From NCBI GenBank assembly GCA_918026815.1, contig CAKJVC010000037.1, positions 310,001-374,000 of the forward strand: 64,000 nucleotides of DNA, in the 5' to 3' direction. Every line of letters starts with the position of its first letter. The stretch's first letter is position 1. The notes under the pieces were generated by a model, which was not told the origin of the DNA, ran no database searches, and saw only the letters and a program-made list of their open reading frames with translations. The position numbers were made by a program, and so were the translations under genes. Below are positions 12,372 to 26,200 of this stretch, piece by piece. Source of the stretch: Chalara sp. BL73 (Eukaryota > Ascomycota > Leotiomycetes > Helotiales).

Positions 12372-12860
12372 ATGGCACAAAAAGCAAAGAAAGACCGCGC
12401 GAAAGCAAACGCCACAACTCTTAACAACCTTCACACCGGCACTCTAGTCATCAATGTCCTCTTCCTCCTTTCATCCTTCATTTTCCGCCGTCGCTCTCTC
12501 CTTGCATACGCCATACTCTCCGCACCGTCCTTGATCTGCTCCTACATCCTCGAGACTACCGGCCGGCCCAAATATGACACTGCTACTGGCGCTTTGAAGA
12601 GCTCCGGCGAGGATTTGGCAGCAGCAGGCTTGACGGAATATATGTTTGATGTGATCTGGATCACTTGGGCAAGCCAGGTCATTGTGATGTTGTTTGGCAA
12701 CTGGGGATGGTTGCTTTGGAGTGTGGTTCCGGTGTTTGGAGCATACAAGGGATATGGCTTGTTGGGAATGGCAAAGGGGCTGATGGGTGGACAGCAGAGT
12801 CAAATACCGGAACAACAAGTGCCTGCTGGGAATAGAAAACAGAGGCGAATGGCAGCTTGA
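12372..12860 (+). CDS. SND2: SRP-independent ER targeting protein Snd2/TMEM208 family
   Basis: An intronless 162-aa protein of the DUF788/TMEM208 family. The N-terminus is basic and hydrophilic (MAQKAKKDRAKANATTLNNL). Two closely spaced hydrophobic segments follow at about residues 26-62 and two more near residues 95-130. The tail is glycine/glutamine-rich and ends in a basic NRKQRRMAA motif, as in fungal homologues. Yeast Snd2/Env10 is an ER membrane protein acting in the SND pathway, which delivers proteins with central or C-terminal membrane segments to the ER independently of SRP. The ATG at 12372 follows a CT-rich leader and gives the family's normal length. No oddities were seen. Confidence 0.88.
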   Translation: MAQKAKKDRAKANATTLNNLHTGTLVINVLFLLSSFIFRRRSLLAYAILSAPSLICSYILETTGRPKYDTATGALKSSGEDLAAAGLTEYMFDVIWITWASQVIVMLFGNWGWLLWSVVPVFGAYKGYGLLGMAKGLMGGQQSQIPEQQVPAGNRKQRRMAA

Positions 12861-15800
12861 CGAAAGCCGCCTAGTAATGGAGGACACTAGACAAGCACAC
12901 ACGACGTTGGTATGGTCCTCATGTAGAACGTGAAGATCTGCGAGCGAAGGAGCCAATCAAGCGCAGCTGAATTAGGCCAGCCTCCAAATGGAGGTATTAG
13001 CCAGTGAATGCATTCCAGGCTATTCTGCAGCCGATTTGGCTCTAGTAAGAGATTAGTCATGTCCAGTCCTGAGCCTGGATGATTTGAAGAGGCAAATATA
13101 AATTTTAACAGAGAAAAGCTGTATCGTTTCTTAAGATCTATTGGTACGGTGCTACTGTCTTATAATCGGTGCTGTATTCAATATATTTCGAGTCCTGGAG
13201 CTTCTACATGAATTGCTTGACAAATACAATGGGGAAAAGACATACTTGGGTATTTCAATTGCAACACAGCCAATTCCTTTTCCCTGATACAAGGACAAAA
13301 GGGCGCCTTCCCAGAGTGAATTTACCTAATAACTAGATTTGCGCCACTACCGGAAATGTGGAGAGCCAAATGTTACCTGTCAATATTTGACTTGAATTGT
13401 TAGATTCTCTTTTCCCAACCTCACTCTATTCCCTACTTAAACTCAGCCATTTGCGCTGCTACGGGCACACATCCAAATTTGTGGCACATACTAACTTACT
13501 GGCAATAAACATGACTCATTTTCGATTTCATAGCTGTTGGTGTTTTGTGTTTTTGTCGATGATGCTGAATAACCAGCTGCAAGGCAGAGAAGGAGAAGTA
13601 TATTATACCGACATCCTCATTGGAGAAGACATTGTCCATACCCTGTAGCAAGTGCGCTGCTTACACATTACTCCTTCTTGGGTTCATTGTATCGTGCGAT
13701 TACTTCCTAAATCTGTATGATGACAAGCGTAGACCGTCGGTCTTATATAGACAATCTGATACAACAGTAATTTCATCATCTGTGCTTATGCAGCGAATGC
13801 CAGTTACGAAACATAGTTTCCTTAATCCATATCTTAAGAAAGGTATGTAATACCTTTCAACTTAGGTACTGGTTCCATTCAAAACTATAAAAGAGCATCT
13901 TTCTCTTTGATGGATGTTAACAGAAGTCATCAGTTCTGCAGGTGTGATAGGTTACTTGAAGGACCGATTTGTTGTTTTTGTTGGGTTTATTCCGGCGAAC
14001 TTAGCAAAACTTGAATACAGTGCATTCTAAAAACTTTGCAGCACTAAATAGACGCCTATCTATTCCGCCAATATCTCGTGCCACATGTAATAAATCAATA
14101 CGGCAGGGAGCCGAAAATGGATTTACTAGTGTGCTCAACTATCCTGGGATCGCTATGGAGAGCAGCCCCAGGTGTTGTGCACGCAAATTCATCCCCCTTC
14201 CCAAAGAGTGATAATGGATAAGAAGCTCTCTGCTCGACTAGTTTATGTTTCAGACAATGATCAGGACGTACAGTTGTGATTACTAGGGGTGTTAAGATTG
14301 ACAAGAGAATGTGGAGTGTCCTGCATTGACGCACTGCTGGAGAGTTAGTCGGATATCCGTACTTACAACTTGAGAGGGCGGTAAGCAAGTGCTCTGCTGT
14401 ATGCCTGTCTCTTCTCCGACGAAAACTTTTCAAGATGCGATAATCGTTACTCGATGGCAAGGTCTCCAGTACCTCTGGACCGACTCACTATGTATACATT
14501 AAGGAGATGAGGACGATGGTTTAAGGAATCAGTTACTATGGCCAACGTCTACGCCGGTTGCACTGTCAAATACTGTTGCAGCAGCCAGCCCAGGAGGATT
14601 TCAGGTAGTCTTTTTAACCGGTATTGCCCTAGAGCATGGCTTCAAAGCTTATGTTTGTACAGAAGCGAGACGTGAGGGAAGGGATTTATGGAATTTCTAT
14701 CTACAAGGCCCAGGAGATGGCTATACAGATAATCGTGCTTATAAATCAGAGTTGCTTTGAAATTTGTGCATGGCAGTCTGAACTGGTACTGAGAACCGTT
14801 CTATGGTGTTTCCAAAAAAAAGGCCCTTCTAAGGCCGGGAACATATATTACATCACGGCCAACTATATTAGAAATGCAGAACGTTCCGAGTAGACGAAGC
14901 ATTATCTCAAGGCGTCGGCCATTCGTGCCTCCCAGACGTTCAAGTACAGATATTTGGCAAAATAGCAGAAGCTCGAGAGTTCTCAACGTTTCCAAAGAGT
15001 GGCTCCTACGGGTGTGTCGGCATTCCCACGGCCTGATCCCTATATTGTCCAACTTGGCTCTCAGCGTCTGTAGAGGAAGTTGTCAAGACTTAGATTGCTT
15101 CTCTAATATTCAACTTCTGAGTTTTGGATGCTCAATTTTTTTCCACTACAAACAACGAATACGGGGGAGTCTGCAACTGCTCTGCTATCCATTCATATCG
15201 GCTATTCTGACTTCGAAGTAGTATTCAAAAGATTAAGAACGCAGCCTTCCGCAACAAGCCAGGACTATCCAAACTCCTGCCATTCTATGGGACAACGAAC
15301 TATCATCATGACTGTCTAGTAATCTAGCTTGAATAGTATTGCGACAGAGATCACACTTGTTTATTTTCTTGCTGTATGAACACAAAACTTGCTCTGGGTG
15401 TATATTATCCTCCTGCATTGTTATCCTTTACAGCTTTAATTAAGTAGAGGATAAATCAAGAGAGTTTTAGTGTATTGACCTAGATGCAATGTAACTGAAA
15501 AAAAGACATAGGATGCTTAAGTTTCGGAGCCAGAGATGCTTTAGGATAGCGCTAGCGGTATTGGCAAGTGATATTGCATCATTAATTCCCTGGTTGAGTT
15601 CTGACATTGTTGCATAATAGGCCATCTCCTCGGTCAAAAACAGAAAGTAACAACAGAGTTCTCTTGTCGAGGCTTTTAATGCGGTAATTTTTAGTATTGT
15701 GTCCCACCATGCTTTCAATGTCTCGTGCAAGACTATTATAGCCAGCATGATATTGAACCAGTGTGCCAAGACCGCCAAGAAGAAAGGAATAACAGTCAAG

Positions 15801-18800
15801 AAAATTTGAATAAATTCATCGTATCAGCTAGTGACAGATGTCGGAATGAAATGGATGGAGATTGTAGAACGGAACTGTCAAAGAGTCAACTTGCAGGACA
15901 GTTAGATATACCATATCCTTGTTTTTGAGTCTTAGGTGACTGATAAGAGTCGCATTTGATATCTTGGCATAGCCATATTGAACCCTTAAGCCCTTAATCA
16001 AGTGAAACTGAGCTTTGAAACACGCCAGCCTATCTCACGATATTCAAGAGTTTCTCTGGGGAAGCGAAGAACTCTTGTAAACTAGGCATAGGTCTCATTG
16101 GGCCACTGCCACCCATAGCCTCTACAATTTGTGAACTTTAGATAGTTTAACCCTCATTACTACCACCCAAGGAAAAGGTAGTAAACTCAACTGTGATCTC
16201 AACAGGCGGCCCGCAGGTCACACTGGCTGCGGAATCCCTTCGGAGTAAAGAGTACCATGCATTTAACACCCTCCAGAGAAAGTAGTTCAAGTGCTTATGT
16301 ATTTTTTCCAGCTTGAGTTTGCTGAGGCCCTTCACAACGAGCTCTACAAACTTTATGAGCTTCACGAACATCACGAACATCACGACCATCGCGATCACCA
16401 ACCGGGGCGAGAAACGCGCCAAGATCCATCATGGATTCTAATGAATGACGATGGTTTGGACTTGTGGGGGAAGCGGCTGGGGGAGGGGGTCTCCGATACT
16501 TTGGGATGTCCAACCTTAAGTTTAGACTTTCTGATGGGCAGGCTCCGCCGCTTTCGAACCGAGCATGGCTGTGTCACCGCCTTTTTTTGTCATTTGGTTT
16601 TTCAACTTGACGAAACAAGACCGTCCGAACTTGAAGGAGGTTCTTCAACAAGGCTATTTTATCGAACACATTGAGCTACCCAACCCAACTTGGTTTACTT
16701 TATTGAGTGAGGAATTGCGAGAGTTGCAACTTTTCGTCTGCAGGTTGCTCTAGCGGGCAGAAAAGGGTGTTGGCATAACTTCGTCCATCCAAACATGTGA
16801 CATTAAAGTAACTTTTTTACAAGCGAAGTGACCAGGGGCTACTCTTGCTAACCGTTACCTGTCTGACGGGAGATGAGCGCATAAATCATGCATAACCAAC
16901 ATACCCGTCTGGAAGCATTTAAGGTTCGAGCTGACTGCTAGTGTGACAAGGTCTTCCTCTTATCCTCCAAGTATGTGCCGAGCGTGTAAATAAGATCAGC
17001 TACCCAAGAGGTTAAGTTCACAATACAGAGATTTCAGGGGATTGGTGGCACTTAATAGTGCTAAACATCAAAGCTTGTCTGGACCTCCCGCCAAGTAGAA
17101 AAAGGGTCTAAGGTTTGCACTATTCGGTACTATAGCTTCTTGTGGCTGATGCTAGAAGCTCTTTGGTAAAAGTGGTGTAATTGGCGGGATGGAGGCTATT
17201 GTCCTTTTGCCATGATTTGATGATTTTGGACCAGCATAGCTAATAGAGGGGCTTCGAGTCAGCTTAGATTTTACGCCAATGTCCAGGGGATGCCTCCGTT
17301 TGCGCTTACCTGTAGCAAAACAGCCACAAGTCCGTGCTTGACACTGTCAAAAACGTGGCCGAAGCTGGTATTTCCCAGTTATACATACAACTGTTAAGTA
17401 TAGACACTCAACACCTAGTCTTTCTCTATAAAAAAAAATACATAGTCTGCCCGTATACGTATTACATGTATGCTTTCTGTTGTTGGTACAAGCACCAATT
17501 TTGGTTGCATTGTTTTTGGCTGCATGAAGAGCTACACTCTTCCATGTTTTGACCTTGGGGTATGGGGCTAAGGTTAAGCGATATTAACCGACGAACAATA
17601 TGTAGCTTGGCTGCACGTGTCTATAAGTCGTGCGACTATCAATGTTACTGTAGCGCAAAGTAGCACAGATTTATGTTGTTAATTCGTGTTGTCTTTGTGT
17701 AAGTAACTTGGCATAACAAGTGCCCCTACCTTTATCTAGGAACTATTGCCAACCCCGCCCCTACTCCAAACCTGCGGTCTTAAGTACTGTGTGGAGGCTG
17801 AGTTTAGGGTTAAACTTTCTTGGCTGCAGTTGGATAACCAAGCAGGTTGGCACTGTAACGATGGATTAGTAAAGTTTAGGCTTAAGACAACGCATTTTAG
17901 TGAGTAGAGCCCGAAACGTGCACTGTAAAAATTAAGCTACAGCCTTTTGCTTCCCAGAACAGCCTTCGCTTACCTAACTCGCATTGTACTGGTGGGGCAG
18001 TCGAGGGGGAAGAACTTGTCTTGGCTACGCTCTGAGACAGTCGCCGACTCGTATCAGCCTCAATACTACCACAAACTCATCCGCAAGAGCCCCAATCTCC
18101 TATCCCACTGTCTGTATCGCCGTTCTGCCTTTTATTTGCATCTGCCAGCGCCGTTGTTTCGCTTAGATGCTTGGAGGACGCAAGGTTGCCCAGCAAGGAG
18201 AAAGTTACCCCACATGGCTTGGCGACCTGAGTGCAGACATTCGACCTCGACTTGGAATCTGTCTTCAGGAGGGTATCCAATGCCAAAGACTTGGCTTCAG
18301 GTCGAGAGATTTGGCCATGGTGGCTGATCACAACACCCCCGTCACCTCAGGACGTTTGCTCTCAATTATTTTGAATCCATCGTCAAACATCTTGGTCTTC
18401 TTGTTAGCCTGATCTCTCTCCCCAAGAAGCAAACGACTTTTCCTTATATGGAATTTACCCAAAGAAAAAGCATCTTTCTGCACTGCCACAATTCGTTCAG
18501 CTTATCTCTTCGAGTCTAATGTTCTGCCAACGCTTTACAGAGATGCTTGGATCCTTACCCTGGCTTTCCACGTCTGTAAACTAGAATTTTCTCTTTTTTG
18601 ACATCCTTTGAGACTGCCAAGCCTAGACAACTTTTGATGTCATATCCATAAAACGGGATTTTCCATCTGTTCATCTTTCTATCTTCATATAAAGGTCTCA
18701 ACTCCGCCCGTCCATCAATCTCATGTTCACCAGCTTTCTTTCGCTTGTACAACTCGCATTGATTTGAGATCATTATTTACATTCCTTATTTTTACATACT

Positions 18801-18833
18801 TTCACTTGCGCATTTCATCAACTCTTGATCATC
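12861..18833. other. Gene-poor 6-kb interval
   Basis: No reading frame here combines length, splice structure and recognisable motifs. The longest frames (up to about 125 codons) look random. The sequence is moderately AT-rich without the extreme bias of the left end. A short run of CACGAACAT-type 9-mers occurs at about 16362-16390. Heavily decayed genes or a non-coding transcript cannot be ruled out. Confidence 0.45.
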
Positions 18834-19632
18834 ATGCGAGCATATACGGTAGCTTCCTTGACACTTGTCGCTCTTTATTCTTCGTTTGCTATTGCTGGTC
18901 CAATAGACGCTTCGAGAGGCTTAGAGTAAGTATCTGCCTTCAATACTTGAAGACCTTTGTCTCCTCTTATAAACATCTAACTGTATCTAGTTCCCAAGCC
19001 AACCAGCGACGGGGAACTGGTAATCAGGGCGAAGTGGATGGAGCTGTACAGCTCCCAGCTGCCCTAAAACCGACTTCCACAGTTTCGGGCACGGTCAACT
19101 TAACTGGAGGAGCTTATCCCACGAAATCTGTTGTTGTATTACCACCAGCAGTTAATGGGACTATTCCTGCTCAAAATGGCACTGCACCTGGTCAAAATAT
19201 CACTGCGCGTACCCCCTATTATAATGCCCGTCTTGCCCGTCGCCTACAAGAGCAACCACGTTTCCCTGAACTCAATATTACATCTTCAGCCAGTCCCGTA
19301 TTGCCTACTGGCATTTTGCCTCCTCCTGGAGCCGTCCCCAGCGGTGGTAAGTTAATATCTTCTTTGAAATCAACCAAACCTTTTGGCCGAGAAGCCAAGA
19401 CACCATGCTTCAAGATTTACCCTCGACAGAAAATACATGTCTATTATTAAACATTTCTAACAGCAGTGCAGTTTTCCCTCCACCAGGAGCCACAGGATCT
19501 GGCACCGCAGTGTCCTCCCCAACAGTCCCAGCAGGTGTCTTCCCACCAACAGGCGCAGTCGGGACCGGAACAGCGGCTTCCGCTCCTTCAACCGCGACAG
19601 CATTAGGACGCGCTCTCCCCCGCCAGGGCTAG
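18834..19632 (+). CDS. Small secreted proline/threonine-rich protein, unknown function
   Basis: Three exons (18834-18925, 18991-19346, 19472-19632) give 202 aa. The start at 18834 was preferred because it produces a clear signal peptide (MRAYTVASLTLVALYSSFAIA, cleavage likely after AIA). The mature part is cysteine-free, low complexity and rich in Pro, Thr, Ala and Gly, with N-x-S/T sequons. The module V/L-F/L-P-P-P/T-G-A recurs (GILPPPGAVPSG, VFPPPGATGSG, VFPPTGAVGTG), so the C-terminal third is built of degenerate repeats. A dibasic RRLQEQ site lies mid-protein and a final LPRQG at the C-terminus. I do not recognise a family. A cell-wall-associated or effector-like secreted protein is possible. 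It ends about 630 bp from the PKS 3' end and is convergent with it; cluster membership is doubtful. Confidence 0.6.
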
Positions 19633-20259
19633 TCGAGCCCAGCGTACCAGCATCCACCTCCCTCACTTCATCTGAGCCCATAGTAACCCCCTGCTCTGCT
19701 CGTTGCACTCGAGGCTTTGGGTAGTACTAAAGCCAGACTTTTGACGACTCGTTAATTCGGGATCGAAAAAAGAATTGAATTGAGAGGACAGGGCAACATT
19801 ATTGGGCTCATGGTTTTCAGTCATCCTGGTAGCAATTTTTTTCCCCCAAGTATGAAAGGGGAGATAGATATAGAAGTGGGTTAGTTAGATTGTTGGAATG
19901 GGGCGTTCGTTATAGATGGGTAGGGTATCTGTTTGAGCAGGGCTCGAGCATTCTTATGGCATTTTGGGCATCTGTACTGTACAACTACGCGATTTATTTC
20001 CTTGCCGTTTGTAAGAAGCGAACACATATTAGAATCAAAGTTATAGACAGAACTATAAAACCAAATATGTTGTAATTAGTATTGATTGAAAGGCCAATTA
20101 AATGATTGTTGGCCCTTGTTTTAACAGTAAAATAAAATTTAAAATATAGAATGGTTTAATTTTAAAACAGTTTGTCCTGCGCGTAGCTATTTATGTAATA
20201 GGCTACATTCTAGACCACGTTTTCTCCTCTGAGATACATCAAGTCACCCATTACTAAAT
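19633..20259. other. Convergent 3' intergenic region
   Basis: This interval lies between the convergent 3' ends of the secreted-protein gene and the PKS gene. It becomes AT-rich toward 20,050-20,160 (likely both polyadenylation zones). No gene is seen. Confidence 0.4.
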
Positions 20260-23200
20260 CTAAGCATCTTTGGCGGGGACGGATGCTGAAAAAGATACTA
20301 AGTTGCTAATAGAAGCAATCTTCTCACTAAGGGTCGTGATGCTATTTGGGCCTGTGATCTCTAACAGCGGAATTTCGGCTTTGAGGTGCTTGGAAAGCCA
20401 GGTCCGGAACTCCATGGCAACCAGGGAGTCCACGCCATTGGAACTGATAGATCGGACTGGGTCGATATTATCGGCCGGAATAGCCAGCAAACCGGACAGC
20501 TTGGTTCGGATACTGTTGGAAATCACATCCACTGCACCTCCAATTGTGGTAGCTGCCGAGAGGAGCTCTTGGACTATATACTCGGGATTCTTCTCTGAGC
20601 TCATGGTCCGGAGACTAGACGTGTTCCGCAGGTGACGGAAGAGAGGATAACCGAGATATGTCGGAGGAGGGATGCCTCTTTGGCGATAGATGACCGCAGT
20701 GGTCAGTCCAGTGACAAGTTGACAGGTCTCTACTGTGAGGCGGTTTCGAGGATCGATCAGGTACTCGATCATGCCATGGATTTCGTCCTCGCGAAGCACC
20801 TCCAGGATGGCTGTCGTGTGTCTCGCGTATTCCTTGTTCTCTGCGACAAATCCTACGGAGAGGGCACTTCCCAGGTCGACGCTGGCGGCAGGCAGACCTT
20901 CCGAGACCCGATATTGGGCCAAGGCATCCTCGTAGGTATTCCCAGCGGCATAATTTGCTTGACTGCGATTGCCCATGATACCCGTCGCGGAAGACAAGAG
21001 TACAAAAAAGTTCATATCTTTAGGAAGAGCCTTGTGGAGGTTCCAGGACCCTTGAGCCTTGGGCTTAGTTGCCGTCTGCCAGTCATTGTAAGACATATTC
21101 TCAAATATTCCATCTTTAAGAGTCATAGAACACTGAATACATCCTTTGATGGGGAACATGGACTTCTCACACTCTTGAATCACGGATTCTAGTCGCGATC
21201 TGTCAGAGACATCACACTTGAAGAGCTTGGCGTTGCATCCACTTGATCCCAGATAGTCAAGCATTTTCTGGACGCCTTCCGTCAAAGCTCCTGACCTAGA
21301 GAGGAAGATCAACTGTGTGGCTCCACGAGAGACCATCCATTTGGCCAGGCTTCTTCCAATCCCACCCAGTCCTCCCGCAAGTACATAGGAGGCATTGGGC
21401 GAGAATTGGAGGGGAGAAGGCGTTTCTGGAATCACTGGGACAAGATCCTTTCCATTAGGAATGAATATAATTTTACCCACGCTCTTCCCAGATTGCATAG
21501 ATCGGAACCCATCTTCAATCTGAGAATAACTCATGAACGTGGTGGGCTTCGCATCGGTGATCTTGCCTTCCGTATAAAGGGACAATGCCTCCTCTGTCAG
21601 GCGTTTGACTAGGTCAGGTCGATGCTTAATCATTGTTGGCAATTCAACACTAGCCATGGTGACATTCCGGAGAAAAGGCGTTAGCTCTACCTTTCCGTAC
21701 GCCTGTGCATCTTTCTTGCCAATCTCAAGGAACCGGCCGAAGGGGGCGATGCAGCCCCAGGATCGTCGAAGCGCTTCATCGGACAGTGAATTCAGAATCA
21801 CATCCACTCCACGACCATTGGTTCGACGCATAATCCCCGGGGCAAAGGTCAGATCTCGTGTGGAGAAGATGCAATCCTCAGCAATACCGTATTCTCTCAC
21901 CAGAATATCTCTTTTCTGTGGGCTTGATACCGTAGCATAGATATCTGCTCCAATGATTTGTGCATATTGAATCGCAGCTTGACCAACCCCGCCAGCGGCT
22001 GCATGGATGAGGATTGACTCTCCTTTCTTCAGGTGTGCGACATCCTTTAAGCCGTATATAGCTGTAGCATAAACAACCGGGAGACCGGCGGCATTCTCGA
22101 GCGGGATGGAATCCGGGACCTTAACTAGTATCTCTTGATCTACTCGACCGTATGTGTGGAAACACCCCGTATGGACCAATCCACCCATATAAACGACACG
22201 ATCCCCATGTTTAAATTGACTCACAGCAGAGCCAACTCGAGTGACGATACCTGCACCTTCGCTTCCAAGACTGTAAGCCATGTGTTCTCCCATAGCGATC
22301 ATCACATCACGGAAGTTTAGGCCAACAGCCCGTATATCTACCTCCACCTCGGTATCTGCTAAAGGGAGTGAATGTGCCGTGTCTGTCACCCATTGTAGTT
22401 TGCTCAGTAAACCTGGTGTGGCCGTGCTAAGTTTGATCGGGCGGCTGATTTCACTGAGAGCTGTTACTTGCGGAGCAGGTCTCGAGAAATGAGAAGTCAA
22501 GAACAGATTCGCTTCACTGCACTCGACTAGGCGGTTATTGTATAAAATACCATTCGCGAACTGGTACTCTGAGTGTCTATCTATCTCTGAGTCACGCATG
22601 AATTGATATCGCAGCACTCGTGTGATCGCCATGGCTGCCTCTGAAGGAGACGGGTCCTCATCAATGATGTTGAGTGGGACCAGGTTGGTATTTTCGAAGT
22701 CTCGCTCCCAGCGAACAGTTCTAATGAGACCAGTAATCAATCCAAAAGCTGGCTGTCGTTTAGGGTTTCCGGTCACCCAGAGTAACCCGCCGCAAGTTAC
22801 CATAAGGTGGCGAATATTGAGATATTCCTCTTCGGAGGCTCCATAGAGAATCGGACGCTCTAGTTCAGTCACAAACAGACACACGGTGTCACTGAGATCC
22901 GTGTCTCTCAGTTCTAGAGGATGCAGAACCGAGATATCGACCAGCTGACTTTGGAGCTGAGATCGGATTTCTGAAACGAGAGTGGATTCCGAGGGGGCAG
23001 CTGGCGTGATTATTTTCACCTTTTCTTGCCTCTTTCTACCATCTTCTACTTTTGAGGACACTAGAATTGCTTGGTTGCAAAACTCGGGGTTTCGTGCCTG
23101 CGGCATCATAATGTCAACTCCCGAAAACCCAGATTTACGCAGATGCGCATCCCATTCACTGGCTGGCACAAAGGGTGACCACTTGCGAGTGTCTTCGATC

Positions 23201-26200
23201 CCAAGCCACCATCCATTCAGCTGTCCGAAAGCTAGCGCTGGGGATAGCATGTCTTGCCTGATACCTTCCTGCAAGAGAAGCTTTCCACCAGGTTTCAGTA
23301 ACGAGCAGACATTTTTCAGGGTCCGTTCTAGATTGGATGTGGCATGAAGAACGTTGCCAGCCACGACTATATCGTAACTACCGGCCTTGAGCTCTTGAGC
23401 GGATGGATCATTCTCGATATTTAGCGTCTGAAACACCATTATATCACCCCAAGCCTTGAACCTCTCTTTGGCTTTGTTAAAGAAGCCAGCGGAGAGGTCG
23501 GTGAAACAGTATTCTGAAATTTTGGACTCTGAACTACCATGGTGTCTAGGACTCAGTGCCTCTAGTAAAGGAAGGGTCGAGCTACCAGTCCCAGCTCCGA
23601 CTTCAAGGATTCGGAGATCGGCAGAGCCATGACCAAGGAAAGATAGATAAGCTCTGAGTTGGAGAGGAATATCCCCAACGTTGACCAGATAGTCGTAAAC
23701 GTTATCCATAAAATCATCTCCCTGGCCGAACATCAAGTCAAGAGGGTCAACCTCTTTTCTCAGGACGCGTACAATCTGTGTTCCCATCCGGACCGCAAGC
23801 GCACCCTCCGCATTGTGCTCAGTGACAGTCTGATACAGGGATTCCTTCAACTGGGGATTATCTGTGAATCTCTCCCACAATTCAAGCGTGATCCCAGAAA
23901 TTCGGTCTGCCAAGAGCTCTGTTCGCTGGTGCTCCATCCACTCATAGTATCGACATAAATGGCCTTGCTTTAAACTCTCCCATGGGGACTGCTTTAGCTC
24001 CTTCAAAGCGTCAGTGATCATGAGAAGAGTGGCCAGCTGAAACCGACTGGTCCAGAATCGGTCTGATTCATAATCTGATTTCGGGACCCCAACAAGCTTC
24101 AAGAACGATGGAGTGTCAAGGAAGGCAACGTCGGGCCTCCAGATATGAAGGTGATTGAGTTTTCGCACGTTCTGAGATGTGCCATCGCTGGTTTCCAATG
24201 GGGTCAAACGAAGACCGCTAATTTCGATGCAACCTTCATGGGTGTCCCCACTCCAGATCTTCACGTCGCATTCATATTTCTCATATGCAATCAAATCTAC
24301 TTGTCCCCGGCCACGGAAGGTGGTGGAGGGTAAAGAGCTGATCGCAGCAGACACCCAGGCCTCACGAATGAAAGTGGGTACTGCCGCTCGTTCCAAGTTA
24401 CCTTTGCCAATAGCATCAATCAGGGCAGCAATGAGTAGATGAATCATACTATCCATTGTTGCAGGGTGGATGAGGTGAGGATGGATAAAGTTCTTCGGCA
24501 TGGCATTCTTTACATCAGGGACGGTAACCGTGCCTGTCACTATCCCCTTGTTCTGGCCGCTCACTTTCACGTTGGATAGGTTTCGAAAAAGAGGCCCAAA
24601 AGTCAGGCCAGAAGTTTGGAGGTTGTCGTAACAATTATTGAAGTCCATTGGAACTTGACAAACGCCAGTTACTTCCTCTAGGCAGTGCCGCCATTCAGCA
24701 GCCTCTTCTCGAGCTTCGCGACCATCATCAATAACTCCTGGAGAGGAGATGGCATATTCAGCCGAGATATATCCAGTGCAGTGTTCGATCCAGTCATCGC
24801 CCACAGGGCTGAAAGACTGGATTTCGAACCGACTCCATACTGATGAGCTCCAGAGACTAGTTTCATCCACGCGAGTCATAGAGAAGGACACTTCTATTCC
24901 TTCTTTGGTATCTGGAATGATCATTGCCTTCTTAATGGAGACATTTTTGAATCTAAATCGTGCAAGTTCAGAGGATGATTCAGCAACCTGTTTTGATGCC
25001 TCAATGGCCATGATGAGATAACCCACTCCTGGGTAGACGACGTTGTCAGTAACCTGAAGGAAGTGAGTCAAATTTTCTAGATGGACTATGTTTTCTACAA
25101 ACATACAACATGGTCTTTAAGCCAAGGGTTCTCTTCTAGTCTTAAGAAGTGTCGCCATTTGGGATGACGGGCATTCCAATCTGGCACTGGAGCACCTATT
25201 AGGTCCATGCGAGGAAATTTCCTGAACCGGATATTCTTTGCAAGTCGACTTTGGTACAGAGTCTTATCTGCATGATTAAAGCTGTAAGGAGGTAAATCTG
25301 TAATCATCTGGGGCCGGCGTTGGTCCGAAGGTCGACCTGCTTGGTTCACCTTCCCCAAATCGACAGGAAGGCCTTGGGCGCATAGCTTCCCAACGGAATT
25401 CAGTAAGACTGAGACTCCAGGCTCATTTCGGCTCAATACTGGTAGATAATCGATGGGCGAGTGGATTCCTTTAGCAGCGATTATCTCTTTGACAGGACCC
25501 TGCAAGGCTGTATGCGGCCCAATTTCCATGATCTGTTCTACGAAGGCGCCACCGGCCTTAGAATTTACGCGCAAGGCGGCCTGGGTTTCGGAAACTGGAT
25601 CTAAACACAAAGCAGATAATGCTTGTGAGAATCGAACCGGTGAAACAAGATTGTCAACCCAGTATTGCGCCGGAAGAGTCTGCTCTACAATCCTCTTTCC
25701 TGTCAGCGAGGAGAACATATGCACTTTCTGAGAAACACCTGGCCCCAGTGGGGGGAGCGAACCCAGAAGATGTAGGTATTCCTGAGCAACTTCCTCCATA
25801 TGCGCCGAGTGATACGCATTCTGCACCATTAGCTTTCGGCAAAAAATTTCATCAGCCAGTAAATTGATCCTTAGCCTATCTACCATAACCTCGTCTCCTG
25901 AAACGGTGTGGCTGTTTGGGCTGTTGAAACATGCAATTCTAAGTTCGCCTGAATGTTCCCTGTGGATCTTGTCCAGGTATGGCTGAAGTTGCATTTCATT
26001 TAATCCTACGGCCATCATGGCTCCCCGAGCTGAGAGTTGCTTAACAGAGACATATCCACGATAGTAGGCCACTTTCCAAGCCGCTTCGCGAGATAATTTT
26101 CCTGCTGCATAAGCCGCTGCAATTTCGCCAGACGAATGACCCGTTACTCGCAGAGGCAAAATTCCCCAACTGGCGAGCAGATCGACTAGGGCAATTTGAA

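Noticed and set aside
15467..15799. 110-codon hydrophobic minus-strand frame in the gene-poor interval
   Set aside because: No convincing start context, splice partners or motif; composition fits AT-rich random sequence.
16147..16422. Minus-strand frame ending in a CGPPVEITVEFTTFSLGG stretch
   Set aside because: A short protein-like tail only; I could not extend it or match it to a family.
20270..25021. Many plus-strand frames up to 186 codons
   Set aside because: Antisense shadows of the PKS coding sequence.
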